A DNA stretch of 64,000 nucleotides. It comes from Portibacter marinus. GTDB lineage: Bacteria; Bacteroidota; Bacteroidia; Chitinophagales; Saprospiraceae. Shown here piece after piece: positions 36,045-44,496 of the stretch (positions are counted from its first letter, which is position 1; every line of letters starts with the position of its first letter). Location of the stretch: contig NZ_JAJNKB010000002.1 of assembly GCF_021533195.1 (NCBI RefSeq), forward strand, positions 1 through 64,000. Direction: 5' to 3'. A model generated the notes under the pieces. The model saw nothing but the letters and a program-made list of their open reading frames with translations, did no database searches and was not told the origin of the DNA. A program made the translations under genes and the position numbers.

Positions 36045-37168
36045 GGAAGGAATTGTACTCCGGTATCTCTTGTAATCTGGATTCTAATATTCTAAGTGCG
36101 TGTTTTCCACTATTTAAGGGAGGTGAAGTAGAAGTAATCGAATGGTCTTTTGATACACTATTTAGTCACAATAATTTGCCGGATTGGTTCGACCATTTAC
36201 TTACAGTCTTTGGTGAAGAAGGTCGGTTGATCGGCCACGGCGTTTATTTTTCTCTTTTTAATGGCACTTTTACAAAGGATCAACAAGAATGGTTAAACGG
36301 CCTGCGTGTCACTTCAGATAGGTATGAGTTTGACCATATTTCCGAACACTTCGGTTTCATGACTGGACAAGATTTTCACAAAGGTGCCCCTCTGAATGTA
36401 CCACTTTCTGATAACAGCCTGGCTATAGCTCGCGACCGAATTTCTCGAATGAGTTATGCGTGCGGAAAGCCTGTGGGATTAGAAAATCTTGCCTTCTGTT
36501 ATGATAAAGAGGGCTTAATAAGGCAAGGAAGTTTTATCAATCAAATTTTGGAGGAGGTTAATGGTTTTCTGATTCTGGATCTTCACAATCTCTATTGCCA
36601 ATGCATGAATTTTGACATCGAATTTTCTGAATTGATCTTAAAGTATCCACTAGATCGAGTAAGAGAAATTCACATTAGTGGCGGGAGTTGGGAAATAGCT
36701 CAAAGTGAGGATAGGAAGATAAGGAGAGATACCCACGATGATGCGGTCCCCAGAGAAGTTTTTGAATATCTACAGGAAGTCATACCCAAATTGCCCAATC
36801 TTAAGTTTGTCATTCTTGAACAGCTTGGAACTGGTCTGGATACTATTGTCAAACAAGCGCGTTTTCGTGATGACTTTGAAACCATGAAAAGTATAGTCGA
36901 CCATAAGCAATTAGAAAAGCCACTGGCCACCAATGATTTTAAATCCAAAAATCTGAAACTTTCTAAACATCCAATTAGTGATGAAACATTGGCCAAACAA
37001 CAACAGGAATTGACTTTCATTCTGGAAAATTCAGTCGATTTCAGAAGCGTAAAGAAACGTTTACAAAACTCCTCCCTTGCAAGTAGTCCTTGGAATATTG
37101 AATCATGGGAAGATTCCATGCTGGAAACGGCATTTGCAATAGCCAATAAATGGAAATCAGGATTTTAA
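36029..37168 (+). CDS. DUF692 multinuclear non-haem iron oxidase (MNIO) acting on the upstream peptide
   Basis: The 379-residue enzyme has the DUF692 TIM-barrel pattern with likely metal ligands His70 (GHGVYFS), Glu106/His107 (ISEHFGF), Glu152/Asn153 (LENLAF), Asp184/His186 (LDLHNL), His215 (EIHISGG), Asp234/His236 (DTHDDAVP) and Glu264 (ILEQLG). Family members MbnB, TglH and ChrH use two or three irons and O2 to rebuild Cys residues in peptide precursors. About 85 residues after the barrel (EKPLA to the end) form an extension that may replace the usual separate partner protein. The frame is open from a TTG at 36020, but the ATG at 36029 is preferred. Its 3' end overlaps the convergent gene by four bases. 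Confidence 0.88.
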   Translation: MRNGVGKELYSGISCNLDSNILSACFPLFKGGEVEVIEWSFDTLFSHNNLPDWFDHLLTVFGEEGRLIGHGVYFSLFNGTFTKDQQEWLNGLRVTSDRYEFDHISEHFGFMTGQDFHKGAPLNVPLSDNSLAIARDRISRMSYACGKPVGLENLAFCYDKEGLIRQGSFINQILEEVNGFLILDLHNLYCQCMNFDIEFSELILKYPLDRVREIHISGGSWEIAQSEDRKIRRDTHDDAVPREVFEYLQEVIPKLPNLKFVILEQLGTGLDTIVKQARFRDDFETMKSIVDHKQLEKPLATNDFKSKNLKLSKHPISDETLAKQQQELTFILENSVDFRSVKKRLQNSSLASSPWNIESWEDSMLETAFAIANKWKSGF

Positions 37169-39384
37169 TCAGGAAGCTTACCCACCTTAAAGTTGTTGTA
37201 AAATTGATGCACGCCATCGATAATTCGATCATTTACCTTGCGAAGCATAAAATCATCTATGATATATTCCTGATTCACTCCGACGACTTCGACTGTGATT
37301 TCAGAGCTTCCCTTAGGGATATCCAGAATGCCTGATACTCTAACCCAATCAATATAATTATCCTTGGCAGAAATAGCGTGTAATACCACCTCTGCAGTTG
37401 TCTGTCCTACGGCTCTGATTTTAAATGCAGGAGTGCCAAACAGTCGATTGCTTACGCGATAGTAAATTGATATTTCATGAGGACCTTCAATGGTATCCGG
37501 AATTTCAAATCCAAGGATTTCTTGCTCAGCATCTATTTTCAGTGCTCCAGGCGGAGAAAAGTGGATATAATTTGAGATATCATCGAATTTTTCAGTTTTA
37601 AAGAAAGTTTGCTCACTAGAAAATATTGTATCAGAATGATCATCCAGAACTGCCAGTATGCTATCCTGCAGTGATCTGTCATTAATCTCGTCAACATTCA
37701 ACTTTCTCAGCTCAATATCACTTTGCTCATGGATTAGCTCAGATTTATTTCTTAAGTATAATTCACCTTCTGTGTAATCCTCATGGAGTTTGCTGTAAAT
37801 TAATAATATGGGCTTGTCGCCCGGAAGGATTTCTACGATTTCTTTATAAATCAAAGGGTGGGCGGCCATTTGAATCGCTCGCTCGCCATCAGTAACGCCT
37901 ATTCGCGAAAGCATTCCATTAATCATGGGCAATCCAGTTGCTAACGATACAAGAATAGAATTATATTCCGAACTGAAATTAGATTGAATGCGAAACTTGT
38001 CGTTCCAGCCTACCATTACTGGCAAGGTATACATGGCTTGAAATTCAGCTGGATTGACGATGTCCTCTGAAAAGTGATCGATCTTCTCAGATGTGAATTG
38101 ATTTTTATGCATTTCTGTAAATGCATTTTGTGATAAGTATAAATTGGTTTCATTGCCCCAGATGAACAAGGCAATAATGACTATGGGTAAACCGTACTTA
38201 AATTTTAATATTCGATCCAAGTGATAGACCGCGAATAGTGTGGCCATAAAATAAATAGGCGTGGCAAATCTGCCAGAAGCTTTGAACATACTGGCAATAG
38301 ACATTTGATGAAAAATGTGTTCTCTTATAAATCCAATTTGATAAAGTATGGCTGATGAATATAAAAGGAGTAGGGCTGATGAGATTAGAAAAACATTGGC
38401 CAACAACCTCATATTTTGAGCTTCATGTAGCTTTCTGCTTCTCTTCATAAGGGCCAGCGGAGCAATGATTAGGGTGAGCAGTGGTATAATGCCAATGTTC
38501 ATCCAGGTTTCCCCGCCAGTATACTTAATATCGATGTGTCCTATCAATAATTTGTACAGCAAACTGACCGGAGCGATGAAGATGCTCCGTAAATTCAGGC
38601 TGTTGGCATTGTAACCCCATTGTATCTCCACGCGGTCACTATCTATCTCCGTCAAGTGAAGGAAGAAGTAGATGATGGCCATGACTATTGTGCCTGTGAT
38701 CAATAAATGGGCCGCTTTCTTTTTCTCCTTTTTTATGAAAACCAGGGCCAAGGCCAAAGTCATCATAAAACAAACATTGATAATTGAGATGTAGATATTA
38801 TTAAGTCCGAAAAAAACCAGGATTATTAGAAGGCCGACGATGTCAGCAATGCTTGGTTTGTTTTCTACTATCAGTTTGGTGACGTAGTAAAAGGTATAAG
38901 TAAAAACCAGTGGATAGAATAGTCCAAAGTGTCCGGCTTGGAGTCGAAACATTAATGGGTTTAAAAAAAGAATGAGTAAGGTAGATACGAAGCCGAGCCA
39001 TTCATTGATTTTTACTAATTCCATGGTTTTATACAGGAATATTCCTGCTAATCCGAATAAAAGGTAATGGAGTCTGTGCGACCATCCGATGACTGACTCA
39101 GGAGTCATCCATTCACGGAACCACGAAAAAAAGATGGCAAAAGATGCCTGACCATCCGTCATAAAGAGTGAGTCAAATCTCGGATAATTCATATTACTCA
39201 ACATCAGCCCTTCACCATAGAAAGTGTGAAAGATCATGTTATAATAAATCATTGCACCATCACCACCGAATGTAAAGACAAAGTCTGATGGACGCCAGAA
39301 TGCTTGACCGAGATAAATAGCGAGTATCGCTTGTGCTAACAGAAAGATACCCAGATAATGTAAATATGATTTTTGGATGTTCAT
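37165..39384 (-). CDS. Large multi-pass membrane protein with C-terminal periplasmic domain (GT-C-like)
   Basis: The 739-residue protein has about 11 to 13 transmembrane helices in its first 430 residues and a soluble C-terminal part of about 300 residues that should face the periplasm. A short loop after the first helix carries FTFGGDGAMIYYNM, where the acidic residue resembles the catalytic loop of GT-C glycosyltransferases. The later loop has LMLSNMNYPRFDSLFMTDGQ. This suggests a lipid-linked sugar transferase, but I cannot name the family. The C-terminal part contains a beta-rich, carbohydrate-binding-like segment (EISIYYRVSNRLFG ... EITVEVVGVNQEYIIDDFMLR). The frame opens at a TTG one codon upstream of the chosen ATG. 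Confidence 0.65.
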   Translation of the reverse strand: MNIQKSYLHYLGIFLLAQAILAIYLGQAFWRPSDFVFTFGGDGAMIYYNMIFHTFYGEGLMLSNMNYPRFDSLFMTDGQASFAIFFSWFREWMTPESVIGWSHRLHYLLFGLAGIFLYKTMELVKINEWLGFVSTLLILFLNPLMFRLQAGHFGLFYPLVFTYTFYYVTKLIVENKPSIADIVGLLIILVFFGLNNIYISIINVCFMMTLALALVFIKKEKKKAAHLLITGTIVMAIIYFFLHLTEIDSDRVEIQWGYNANSLNLRSIFIAPVSLLYKLLIGHIDIKYTGGETWMNIGIIPLLTLIIAPLALMKRSRKLHEAQNMRLLANVFLISSALLLLYSSAILYQIGFIREHIFHQMSIASMFKASGRFATPIYFMATLFAVYHLDRILKFKYGLPIVIIALFIWGNETNLYLSQNAFTEMHKNQFTSEKIDHFSEDIVNPAEFQAMYTLPVMVGWNDKFRIQSNFSSEYNSILVSLATGLPMINGMLSRIGVTDGERAIQMAAHPLIYKEIVEILPGDKPILLIYSKLHEDYTEGELYLRNKSELIHEQSDIELRKLNVDEINDRSLQDSILAVLDDHSDTIFSSEQTFFKTEKFDDISNYIHFSPPGALKIDAEQEILGFEIPDTIEGPHEISIYYRVSNRLFGTPAFKIRAVGQTTAEVVLHAISAKDNYIDWVRVSGILDIPKGSSEITVEVVGVNQEYIIDDFMLRKVNDRIIDGVHQFYNNFKVGKLPD

Positions 39385-39560
39385 CAAGTTACAGCCGAAT
39401 TGTCGATCAGCAAAGATTGCAAATATTCGGATATTATCAACATAGGGATCTCTTACTCCTTCATTGAATCGACTAATTAGAGGTATGGGAGTTGTAAAAG
39501 CAAGGTTTTTAGCACAATGACCATGATACGAAATGGGTCAGAAGTCATGTCAGAGTGGCC

Positions 39561-39659
39561 ATGAAGAATGAAATGGAAAAGATGGCCAGGGTGGGGTTGG
39601 ATCCTCAGGACTATACTTACCGGGAAATCATCAAGATGGTTTCAGAAAATAAGAATTGA
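39561..39659 (+). CDS. Short open frame, possible gene remnant
   Basis: A 32-codon frame (MKNEMEKMARVGLDP ... REIIKMVSENKN) starts at 39561. The same frame is open back to 39513. Its amino-acid composition looks like a normal helical protein, unlike most random frames in this AT-rich gap. No start signal or family is recognised. It could be the tail of a decayed gene or chance. Confidence 0.2.
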   Translation: MKNEMEKMARVGLDPQDYTYREIIKMVSENKN

Positions 39660-39663
39660 ATTG

Positions 39664-40470
39664 TTAATCATCGAGTGCTCTCAATGCCTCTCGAACGCTT
39701 CCATGTTTTAGTAGTGCTTCTTTGGCATTTTTGTACGTCAAATTTGATTTTCGCATGATCATCTTCGTACCTCTGTCCACCAATTTAGCATTCGACAATT
39801 GCATGTCCACCATTTTGTTATCGACCACTCTGCCGAGTTTTATCATGATGGAGGTGCTAATCATGTTAAGAACCATTTTTTGTGCAGTTCCGGACTTCAT
39901 TCGTGTACTTCCTGTGACAAATTCCGGACCCACTTGCACGATGATGGGGTGATCAGAATGCTTGATAACAGGCGCTCCAGGATTACAAGTGATGCACCCA
40001 GTTACAATACCTTTTTTTTGGCAATCCTTTAAGCCTCCTATGACATAAGGTGTAGTACCAGAAGCTGCGATTCCCAATACGGTATCTAATTCTGAAAGGC
40101 CATATTCTTCCAGGTCTATAATGGCTTGATCCATATCATCTTCTGCATTTTCTACGGCTTTCCTGATGGCTTTGTCTCCACCTGCTATCAATCCGACGAC
40201 CCAATCATCCGGCACACCGAAGGTAGGAGGACACTCAGAAGCATCCAATATTCCCAGCCTTCCGGATGTTCCTGCACCAATGTAAAACAATCTGCCGCCA
40301 TCATTCATTTTAGGATAAACGTGATCAACCAAAGAAGCAATGGAAGATATTTCCGCGTAAACGGCATCGGCAACCTTGCGATCTTCCTGATTGATGCTTT
40401 CTAGCAGCTGATGAGTAGACATTTTATCCAGGTGTCTGTATAAAGAATCCTTTTCAGTGATTTTATCCAT
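39664..40470 (-). CDS. murQ: N-acetylmuramic acid 6-phosphate etherase
   Basis: The 268-residue SIS-domain enzyme carries the MurQ signatures GGRLFYIGAGTSGRLGILDASECPPTFG (about residues 60-87) with the catalytic-type Glu in DASECPP, VGLIAGGDKAIRKAVENAEDD, and GSTRMKSGTAQKMVLNM. It splits the lactyl ether of MurNAc-6-phosphate to GlcNAc-6-phosphate in the cytoplasm, as part of cell-wall recycling. It is slightly shorter than the usual 300 residues, mainly at its C-terminus. Its start overlaps the stop of the upstream symporter gene by 8 bases, so the two are coupled. Confidence 0.93.
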   Translation of the reverse strand: MDKITEKDSLYRHLDKMSTHQLLESINQEDRKVADAVYAEISSIASLVDHVYPKMNDGGRLFYIGAGTSGRLGILDASECPPTFGVPDDWVVGLIAGGDKAIRKAVENAEDDMDQAIIDLEEYGLSELDTVLGIAASGTTPYVIGGLKDCQKKGIVTGCITCNPGAPVIKHSDHPIIVQVGPEFVTGSTRMKSGTAQKMVLNMISTSIMIKLGRVVDNKMVDMQLSNAKLVDRGTKMIMRKSNLTYKNAKEALLKHGSVREALRALDD

Positions 40471-41944
40471 TTTTGCGAGAAATTAGCATTAATCCGACAA
40501 ACGTTAACAGCGCATTCAGTCCAAGTAGGGTACTACCAAACTTGAATCCACCTAACCAATCTGCAGAGTTAGTGTCGATGATAAAAGTTAGTAATGGTGC
40601 CAATAGGCATACCGGAATGGTCCAAACATCTAAAATCTTTCTTTTTGTAATGATGCCAAAGGTAAACAACCCCAATATGGGGCCATAAGTATATCCGGCC
40701 GCAATAAAAAGTTTATTAATGATGGCATCATCGTCCAATGCGTTTACCATTAAAATGATCAGAAAAATCAACACAGAAAATGCAACGTGTACCATCATTC
40801 GAGTTCTGCGTTTGTCTTTTTCGGAATGTTCTTTCTGGTCATACTTGAGGATGTCGATATAAAATGATGTTGTGAGGGATGTGAGGGCCGAATCAGCGCT
40901 TGAATAAGCCGCCGCAATCAATCCGAGAACAAATAGTATGCCTATGAAAGGATTTAAGTAATTCAAAGCAATCATTGGGTAGAGCTGATCTGTTCTGGAG
41001 GGCACATCTATGCCTTGATTGACAGCATACATATACAATAAAGCACCCAATGCCAAAAAAAGCAGATTGGCAAATATCAGAACGACACTAAAACTTAGAA
41101 CGTTTTTTTGCGCTGACGGAAGATCTTTACATGTTAAATTCTTCTGCATCATATCCTGATCCAGTCCGGTCATGGCTGTTGCAATTAAGGCACCACTTAG
41201 GAATTGCTTGAAAAAATTGTTGGGGTCATTCCAGCCGTCTTCAAAGAAAAACATTTGGCTGTAAGCGCCCTCTTTAACCATCGTAAAGGTTTCAATCATA
41301 CCTCCAGATCCAAGCGCTTTGCCTATGGCTCCTATGGTGAGAAAAACGGCCAGCAACATACAAAGTGTCTGCAGAGTATCAGTAATGACAATGGTCTTTA
41401 TTCCTCCCTTAAAAGTATAAATCCAAATCAGAACAATCGCGATGAGTACCGTCATATAAAAAGGAATTCCAAAACTATCCATCACGATCCTTTGAAATAC
41501 AATGGCCACCAGAAAGAGACGCATCGAAGCTCCGACTACCCGACTCAATAAAAAGTAAAGCGAGCCGACCAAATAGGAATACTTTCCAAACCGATCGTCC
41601 AGATAGGTATAGATCGTTGTCAATCCCATTCTGTAATAGATCGGCATCAAGACCAGGGCAATTAAAGCATAACCTACCAAATAGCCTAACACCATTTGCA
41701 TATAGGAAAAATCCATATTGGTACCACCAGCGCCCACCGCTCCGGGAAGAGAAATAAAGGTGACTCCGGAAAGCGATGCGCCGATCATTCCAAAGGCGAC
41801 TAAAAACCAGGGAGATTTCTTATCTGCATTAAAAAAAGTTTGATTATCTGCCCCTTTTCCCGTGAAATATGATACTCCAAGGAGCAATCCAAAGTAGATA
41901 AAGATGATCAGAATTATAGTTGTAGGGCTTACGAGCTGTTCCAA
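40463..41944 (-). CDS. Sodium:solute symporter coupled to MurQ
   Basis: The 493-residue inner-membrane protein has 13 or 14 helices and SSS signatures (TGKGADNQTFFNADKKSPWFLVAFGMIGASLSG, and GLIAAAYSSADSALTSLTTSFYIDIL). It overlaps MurQ by 8 bases. Where enterobacteria use a PTS (MurP) to bring in MurNAc as the 6-phosphate, this arrangement suggests Na+-driven uptake of free MurNAc or a related amino sugar. A separate kinase would then be needed and is not seen here. The start codon is TTG, and no ATG fits at the N-terminus. It is divergent from the AraC gene at 42130. Confidence 0.85.
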   Translation of the reverse strand: MEQLVSPTTIILIIFIYFGLLLGVSYFTGKGADNQTFFNADKKSPWFLVAFGMIGASLSGVTFISLPGAVGAGGTNMDFSYMQMVLGYLVGYALIALVLMPIYYRMGLTTIYTYLDDRFGKYSYLVGSLYFLLSRVVGASMRLFLVAIVFQRIVMDSFGIPFYMTVLIAIVLIWIYTFKGGIKTIVITDTLQTLCMLLAVFLTIGAIGKALGSGGMIETFTMVKEGAYSQMFFFEDGWNDPNNFFKQFLSGALIATAMTGLDQDMMQKNLTCKDLPSAQKNVLSFSVVLIFANLLFLALGALLYMYAVNQGIDVPSRTDQLYPMIALNYLNPFIGILFVLGLIAAAYSSADSALTSLTTSFYIDILKYDQKEHSEKDKRRTRMMVHVAFSVLIFLIILMVNALDDDAIINKLFIAAGYTYGPILGLFTFGIITKRKILDVWTIPVCLLAPLLTFIIDTNSADWLGGFKFGSTLLGLNALLTFVGLMLISRKNG

Positions 41945-42129
41945 TGAAATATTATTTAGAGACCAAAATACTTGAAATATGTGATTTACATACTTTTAAA
42001 AGACAATATCGTAAAAGGAGAAAATCCTTCCACACCTACCATAGGAATGTGAATTTTTTTCACTACATTAGATGAAACTAAATATCTAACTTATCGAATC
42101 TTCGGTTCGAGATCATTATCGATGCACTC

Positions 42130-43170
42130 ATGAAAATGATTGACAAAGAGATGCCCCACACTACTGTGCAAGTGACATCACAACCTCTTAGAGAAGTGAT
42201 TGAAAATATTGCAGAGGCCTGGGATGCAGAAGTGAAAGAAATCTGTAGTGAATTTATCGTGGAAGTGCCTCGAGAATTAGGTGAGGGAACCATTCAGGGA
42301 ATAAGCTTTGATAATGGATTAGGCATCATTATTTATCAGTGTAGCTTTAATCAGGAAATTAGCTTTGAATTTACATTGAATAATATTCACCCCATCAAAT
42401 ATCTTTATTCTGTAGAAGGTCCAATCGTTCACAAGTTCGAAAATGAGGACGAGAAGCATGTCATCAACAGGAAAAAATGTGCACTGGTAGCAAGTAGTCA
42501 GCAAAACGGACATATCTTAACATTTAAGAAGAACAATTATGTCAATCTAATTAGTCTCGAGATAAATAGAGAAGAGTTTGTTCCTGGCTTGGAATGCGAG
42601 TTAAACGAAATTTCTCAAGAATTATACGACGTATTGACAGATACAGAAGCAGTCAGTACCTTTTACCACGATGGATATTATGGTATTGATTTTGAATATT
42701 TGCTCGATAACGTGCTAAAGTATCGCGGATCGCTTATGCTGCGAAAAATGCATCTTTTGAGTTTAGCCCTGGACATCTTTGTGAAGCAGGTCAAATTATT
42801 TGAAGATGATATGAAAGCAGAGGGAAATCAACAGATTCTTAGAGCCAATGAAATCTATTCCATGGATACAGTCACCGATTACATTCGAAGTAACCTGGAT
42901 AGCAAACTTAGTATCGAAAAACTAAGCAAAGTAGCTGGGCTCAATGCCAATAAACTTCAGATGGGCTTTAAATTCATTCATAATTTGACAGTTATGGAAT
43001 TTGTACGACGCGAAAGATTGAGAATGGCATCAAACTTATTGATAAGTACCGAACAATCTATTAACACCATTAGTAGAAAGTGTGGTTTTGAAAGTCCCAG
43101 CTATTTTACAAAGGCATTTACCAAGATATATGGTATTGCCCCTACCTCTTATCGCAATAACTCAAATTAG
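42130..43170 (+). CDS. AraC family transcriptional regulator
   Basis: The 346-residue protein has an N-terminal region without a named domain (about residues 20-150) and a C-terminal AraC-type double HTH (about 250-343) with SIEKLSKVAGLNANKLQMGFK and the second helix pair NTISRKCGFESPSYFTKAFTKIYGIAP. The N-terminal part resembles that of the AraC-BLUF protein encoded 1.3 kb downstream (for example the YLYSVEGPIVHKFENE and FCLEGELEHKFSSE segments), so the two regulators are paralogues, but this one has no BLUF domain. It lies divergent from the MurQ operon symporter and in front of the GT4 gene. Its effector is unknown. Confidence 0.88.
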   Translation: MKMIDKEMPHTTVQVTSQPLREVIENIAEAWDAEVKEICSEFIVEVPRELGEGTIQGISFDNGLGIIIYQCSFNQEISFEFTLNNIHPIKYLYSVEGPIVHKFENEDEKHVINRKKCALVASSQQNGHILTFKKNNYVNLISLEINREEFVPGLECELNEISQELYDVLTDTEAVSTFYHDGYYGIDFEYLLDNVLKYRGSLMLRKMHLLSLALDIFVKQVKLFEDDMKAEGNQQILRANEIYSMDTVTDYIRSNLDSKLSIEKLSKVAGLNANKLQMGFKFIHNLTVMEFVRRERLRMASNLLISTEQSINTISRKCGFESPSYFTKAFTKIYGIAPTSYRNNSN

Positions 43171-43173
43171 TCT

Positions 43174-43185
43174 CTATTGAGTTAA
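43174..43185. promoter_or_regulatory. Shared 12-bp motif upstream of the GT4 gene (copy 1)
   Basis: CTATTGAGTTAA occurs here and again at 44388-44399, in the two gaps of the AraC / GT4 / AraC-BLUF cluster. A GATCGA hexamer lies a few bases after it in both gaps. It may be an operator for one of the AraC proteins. Confidence 0.35.
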
Positions 43186-43220
43186 ACTATGGATCGATAG
43201 CATACATCAACAGTTCAATT

Positions 43221-43319
43221 ATGTCATATTTTCGTTTATATAGCTTATACATTCTTGTGTTACTGCTGAATCACCAGAAAATTAGTGCTTTTAAAGGCGC
43301 TACTTCTATAAAATGTTAA
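43221..43319 (+). CDS. Possible 32-residue leader peptide before the GT4 gene
   Basis: An ATG frame encodes 32 residues with a hydrophobic N-terminal half (MSYFRLYSLYILVLLL), ending three bases before the preferred GT4 start at 43322. It could be a small membrane peptide or an upstream open frame. No family is recognised and it may be chance. Confidence 0.2.
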   Translation: MSYFRLYSLYILVLLLNHQKISAFKGATSIKC

Positions 43320-43321
43320 TT

Positions 43322-44374
43322 ATGAAAATCGGAATTATTGCAACTGAAAAAGTTCCTGTCGGAGTGAATAATCTTGTTGGAAAACAAAAAATTACAGATT
43401 TCATAGTAACCGAATTATGTGATAGAGGCCATGAAGTGGTTACTTTATGTAAAATTGGATCTCATGTTAAAGGAAGCATGATGAATTATGTAGAATCTGA
43501 GGAGGTTGTTGAAGGGGCCTACACCATTGTTGAAGTGGCAGACTTAATGACATCCATGCGAAAATTCCTGGAATACGGATTTGATGTGATCCATAATCAC
43601 TCTGACAATCCGTTAGTCATCATCATCGGAAATTATTTAAATATTCCTTTCATTACGACCTTTCACATGCCTGTGTTGCAGGATATTTCATATGCATTAA
43701 TGGCCATTAAAGATCAAATCAATCAAGAATTTACAAGTGTGAACTCTATCTTAGCTAATGAATATTCTAAATATGTGGATCATATACAAATTATTAGGAA
43801 TGGTATTGATATCGACCAATGGAAGTACTATGACCAAGATGATGAACCCTATTTATCCTGGACTGGCAGGATAGAACGAGGAAAAGGCTTAGAGCAAATC
43901 ATAGATTTGTGTATCAAGTTTAATCATCGACTTAAATTTGCAGGGCCTATTATTGACTTTGATTTTTGGGAAAGCGGAATCGAAGAGAAAGTAGAGCAAA
44001 ATGATTTGATCCAATATTTTGGTTGCGTGCATGAAAAATATATCAATCAGCTTGTAGGTCAATCGGCTGCTTATATTTTTACCAGGAAGAGTAAATATTC
44101 ATATGGTCTTACGATCATAGAATCATTAGCGTGCGGAACTCCTATCATCGCGATGAATAACGAGATGACAAAAGAATTTATAGATGAAAATATAGGGATA
44201 TTAATAGACCTTGACCAAGAGAGTGAATTTTTGGAAGGAATTAAAAGTGTCAAGAATATTAATAGAAAAAAATGTTTAGAAAAAGCGGCAAATTATTGTT
44301 GTCACAAACAAATGGTAGACCAATATGAAGGTCTATATATGAAATTCATGGTACAGAAAGCAAAAGCGGTTTAG
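43322..44374 (+). CDS. Glycosyltransferase family 4 (GT-B) protein
   Basis: The 350-residue protein starts MKIGIIATEKVPVGVNNLVG. It has the GT-B layout: an N-terminal domain with FDVIHNHSDNP (HNH acceptor motif) and a C-terminal domain with YLSWTGRIERGKGLEQIIDL and YGLTIIESLACGTPIIAMNNEM. In the usual E-X7-E motif of GT4 enzymes the first Glu is replaced by Tyr (YSYGLTIIE), while the second Glu is kept. The first Glu normally contacts the nucleotide sugar, so donor use may differ. An ATG three codons earlier is possible. The gene lies between an AraC gene and the AraC-BLUF gene and shares the upstream 12-bp motif with the latter. Donor and acceptor are unknown. Confidence 0.8.
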   Translation: MKIGIIATEKVPVGVNNLVGKQKITDFIVTELCDRGHEVVTLCKIGSHVKGSMMNYVESEEVVEGAYTIVEVADLMTSMRKFLEYGFDVIHNHSDNPLVIIIGNYLNIPFITTFHMPVLQDISYALMAIKDQINQEFTSVNSILANEYSKYVDHIQIIRNGIDIDQWKYYDQDDEPYLSWTGRIERGKGLEQIIDLCIKFNHRLKFAGPIIDFDFWESGIEEKVEQNDLIQYFGCVHEKYINQLVGQSAAYIFTRKSKYSYGLTIIESLACGTPIIAMNNEMTKEFIDENIGILIDLDQESEFLEGIKSVKNINRKKCLEKAANYCCHKQMVDQYEGLYMKFMVQKAKAV

Positions 44375-44387
44375 TAGCTGATTTGTG

Positions 44388-44399
44388 CTATTGAGTTAA
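44388..44399. promoter_or_regulatory. Shared 12-bp motif upstream of the AraC-BLUF gene (copy 2)
   Basis: CTATTGAGTTAA is identical to the copy at 43174-43185. It lies about 100 bases before the AraC-BLUF start and upstream of its candidate promoter. Confidence 0.35.
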
Positions 44400-44450
44400 T
44401 ATTTTACCCGATCGAGTTATTATAAATAATTTATTTTACTATAAATCGTG

Positions 44451-44479
44451 TTGATAGTTATAGTCATAAACTTCCTTTG
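44451..44479 (+). promoter_or_regulatory. Candidate promoter of the AraC-BLUF gene
   Basis: TTG at 44451-44453 and TTCCTTTG at 44472-44479 are separated by 18 bases. The second element matches seven of the eight positions of TAnnTTTG. Transcription would start about 10 bases before the ATG at 44497. A GGAGG at 44479-44483 lies 13 bases before the ATG, somewhat far for a ribosome-binding site. Confidence 0.35.
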
Positions 44480-44496
44480 GAGGTTATATTCGCTAT

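Noticed and set aside
36700-37146. 148-codon antisense frame inside the MNIO gene
   Set aside because: The sense strand encodes a clear DUF692 protein with all metal ligands, and the antisense product has no recognisable domain.
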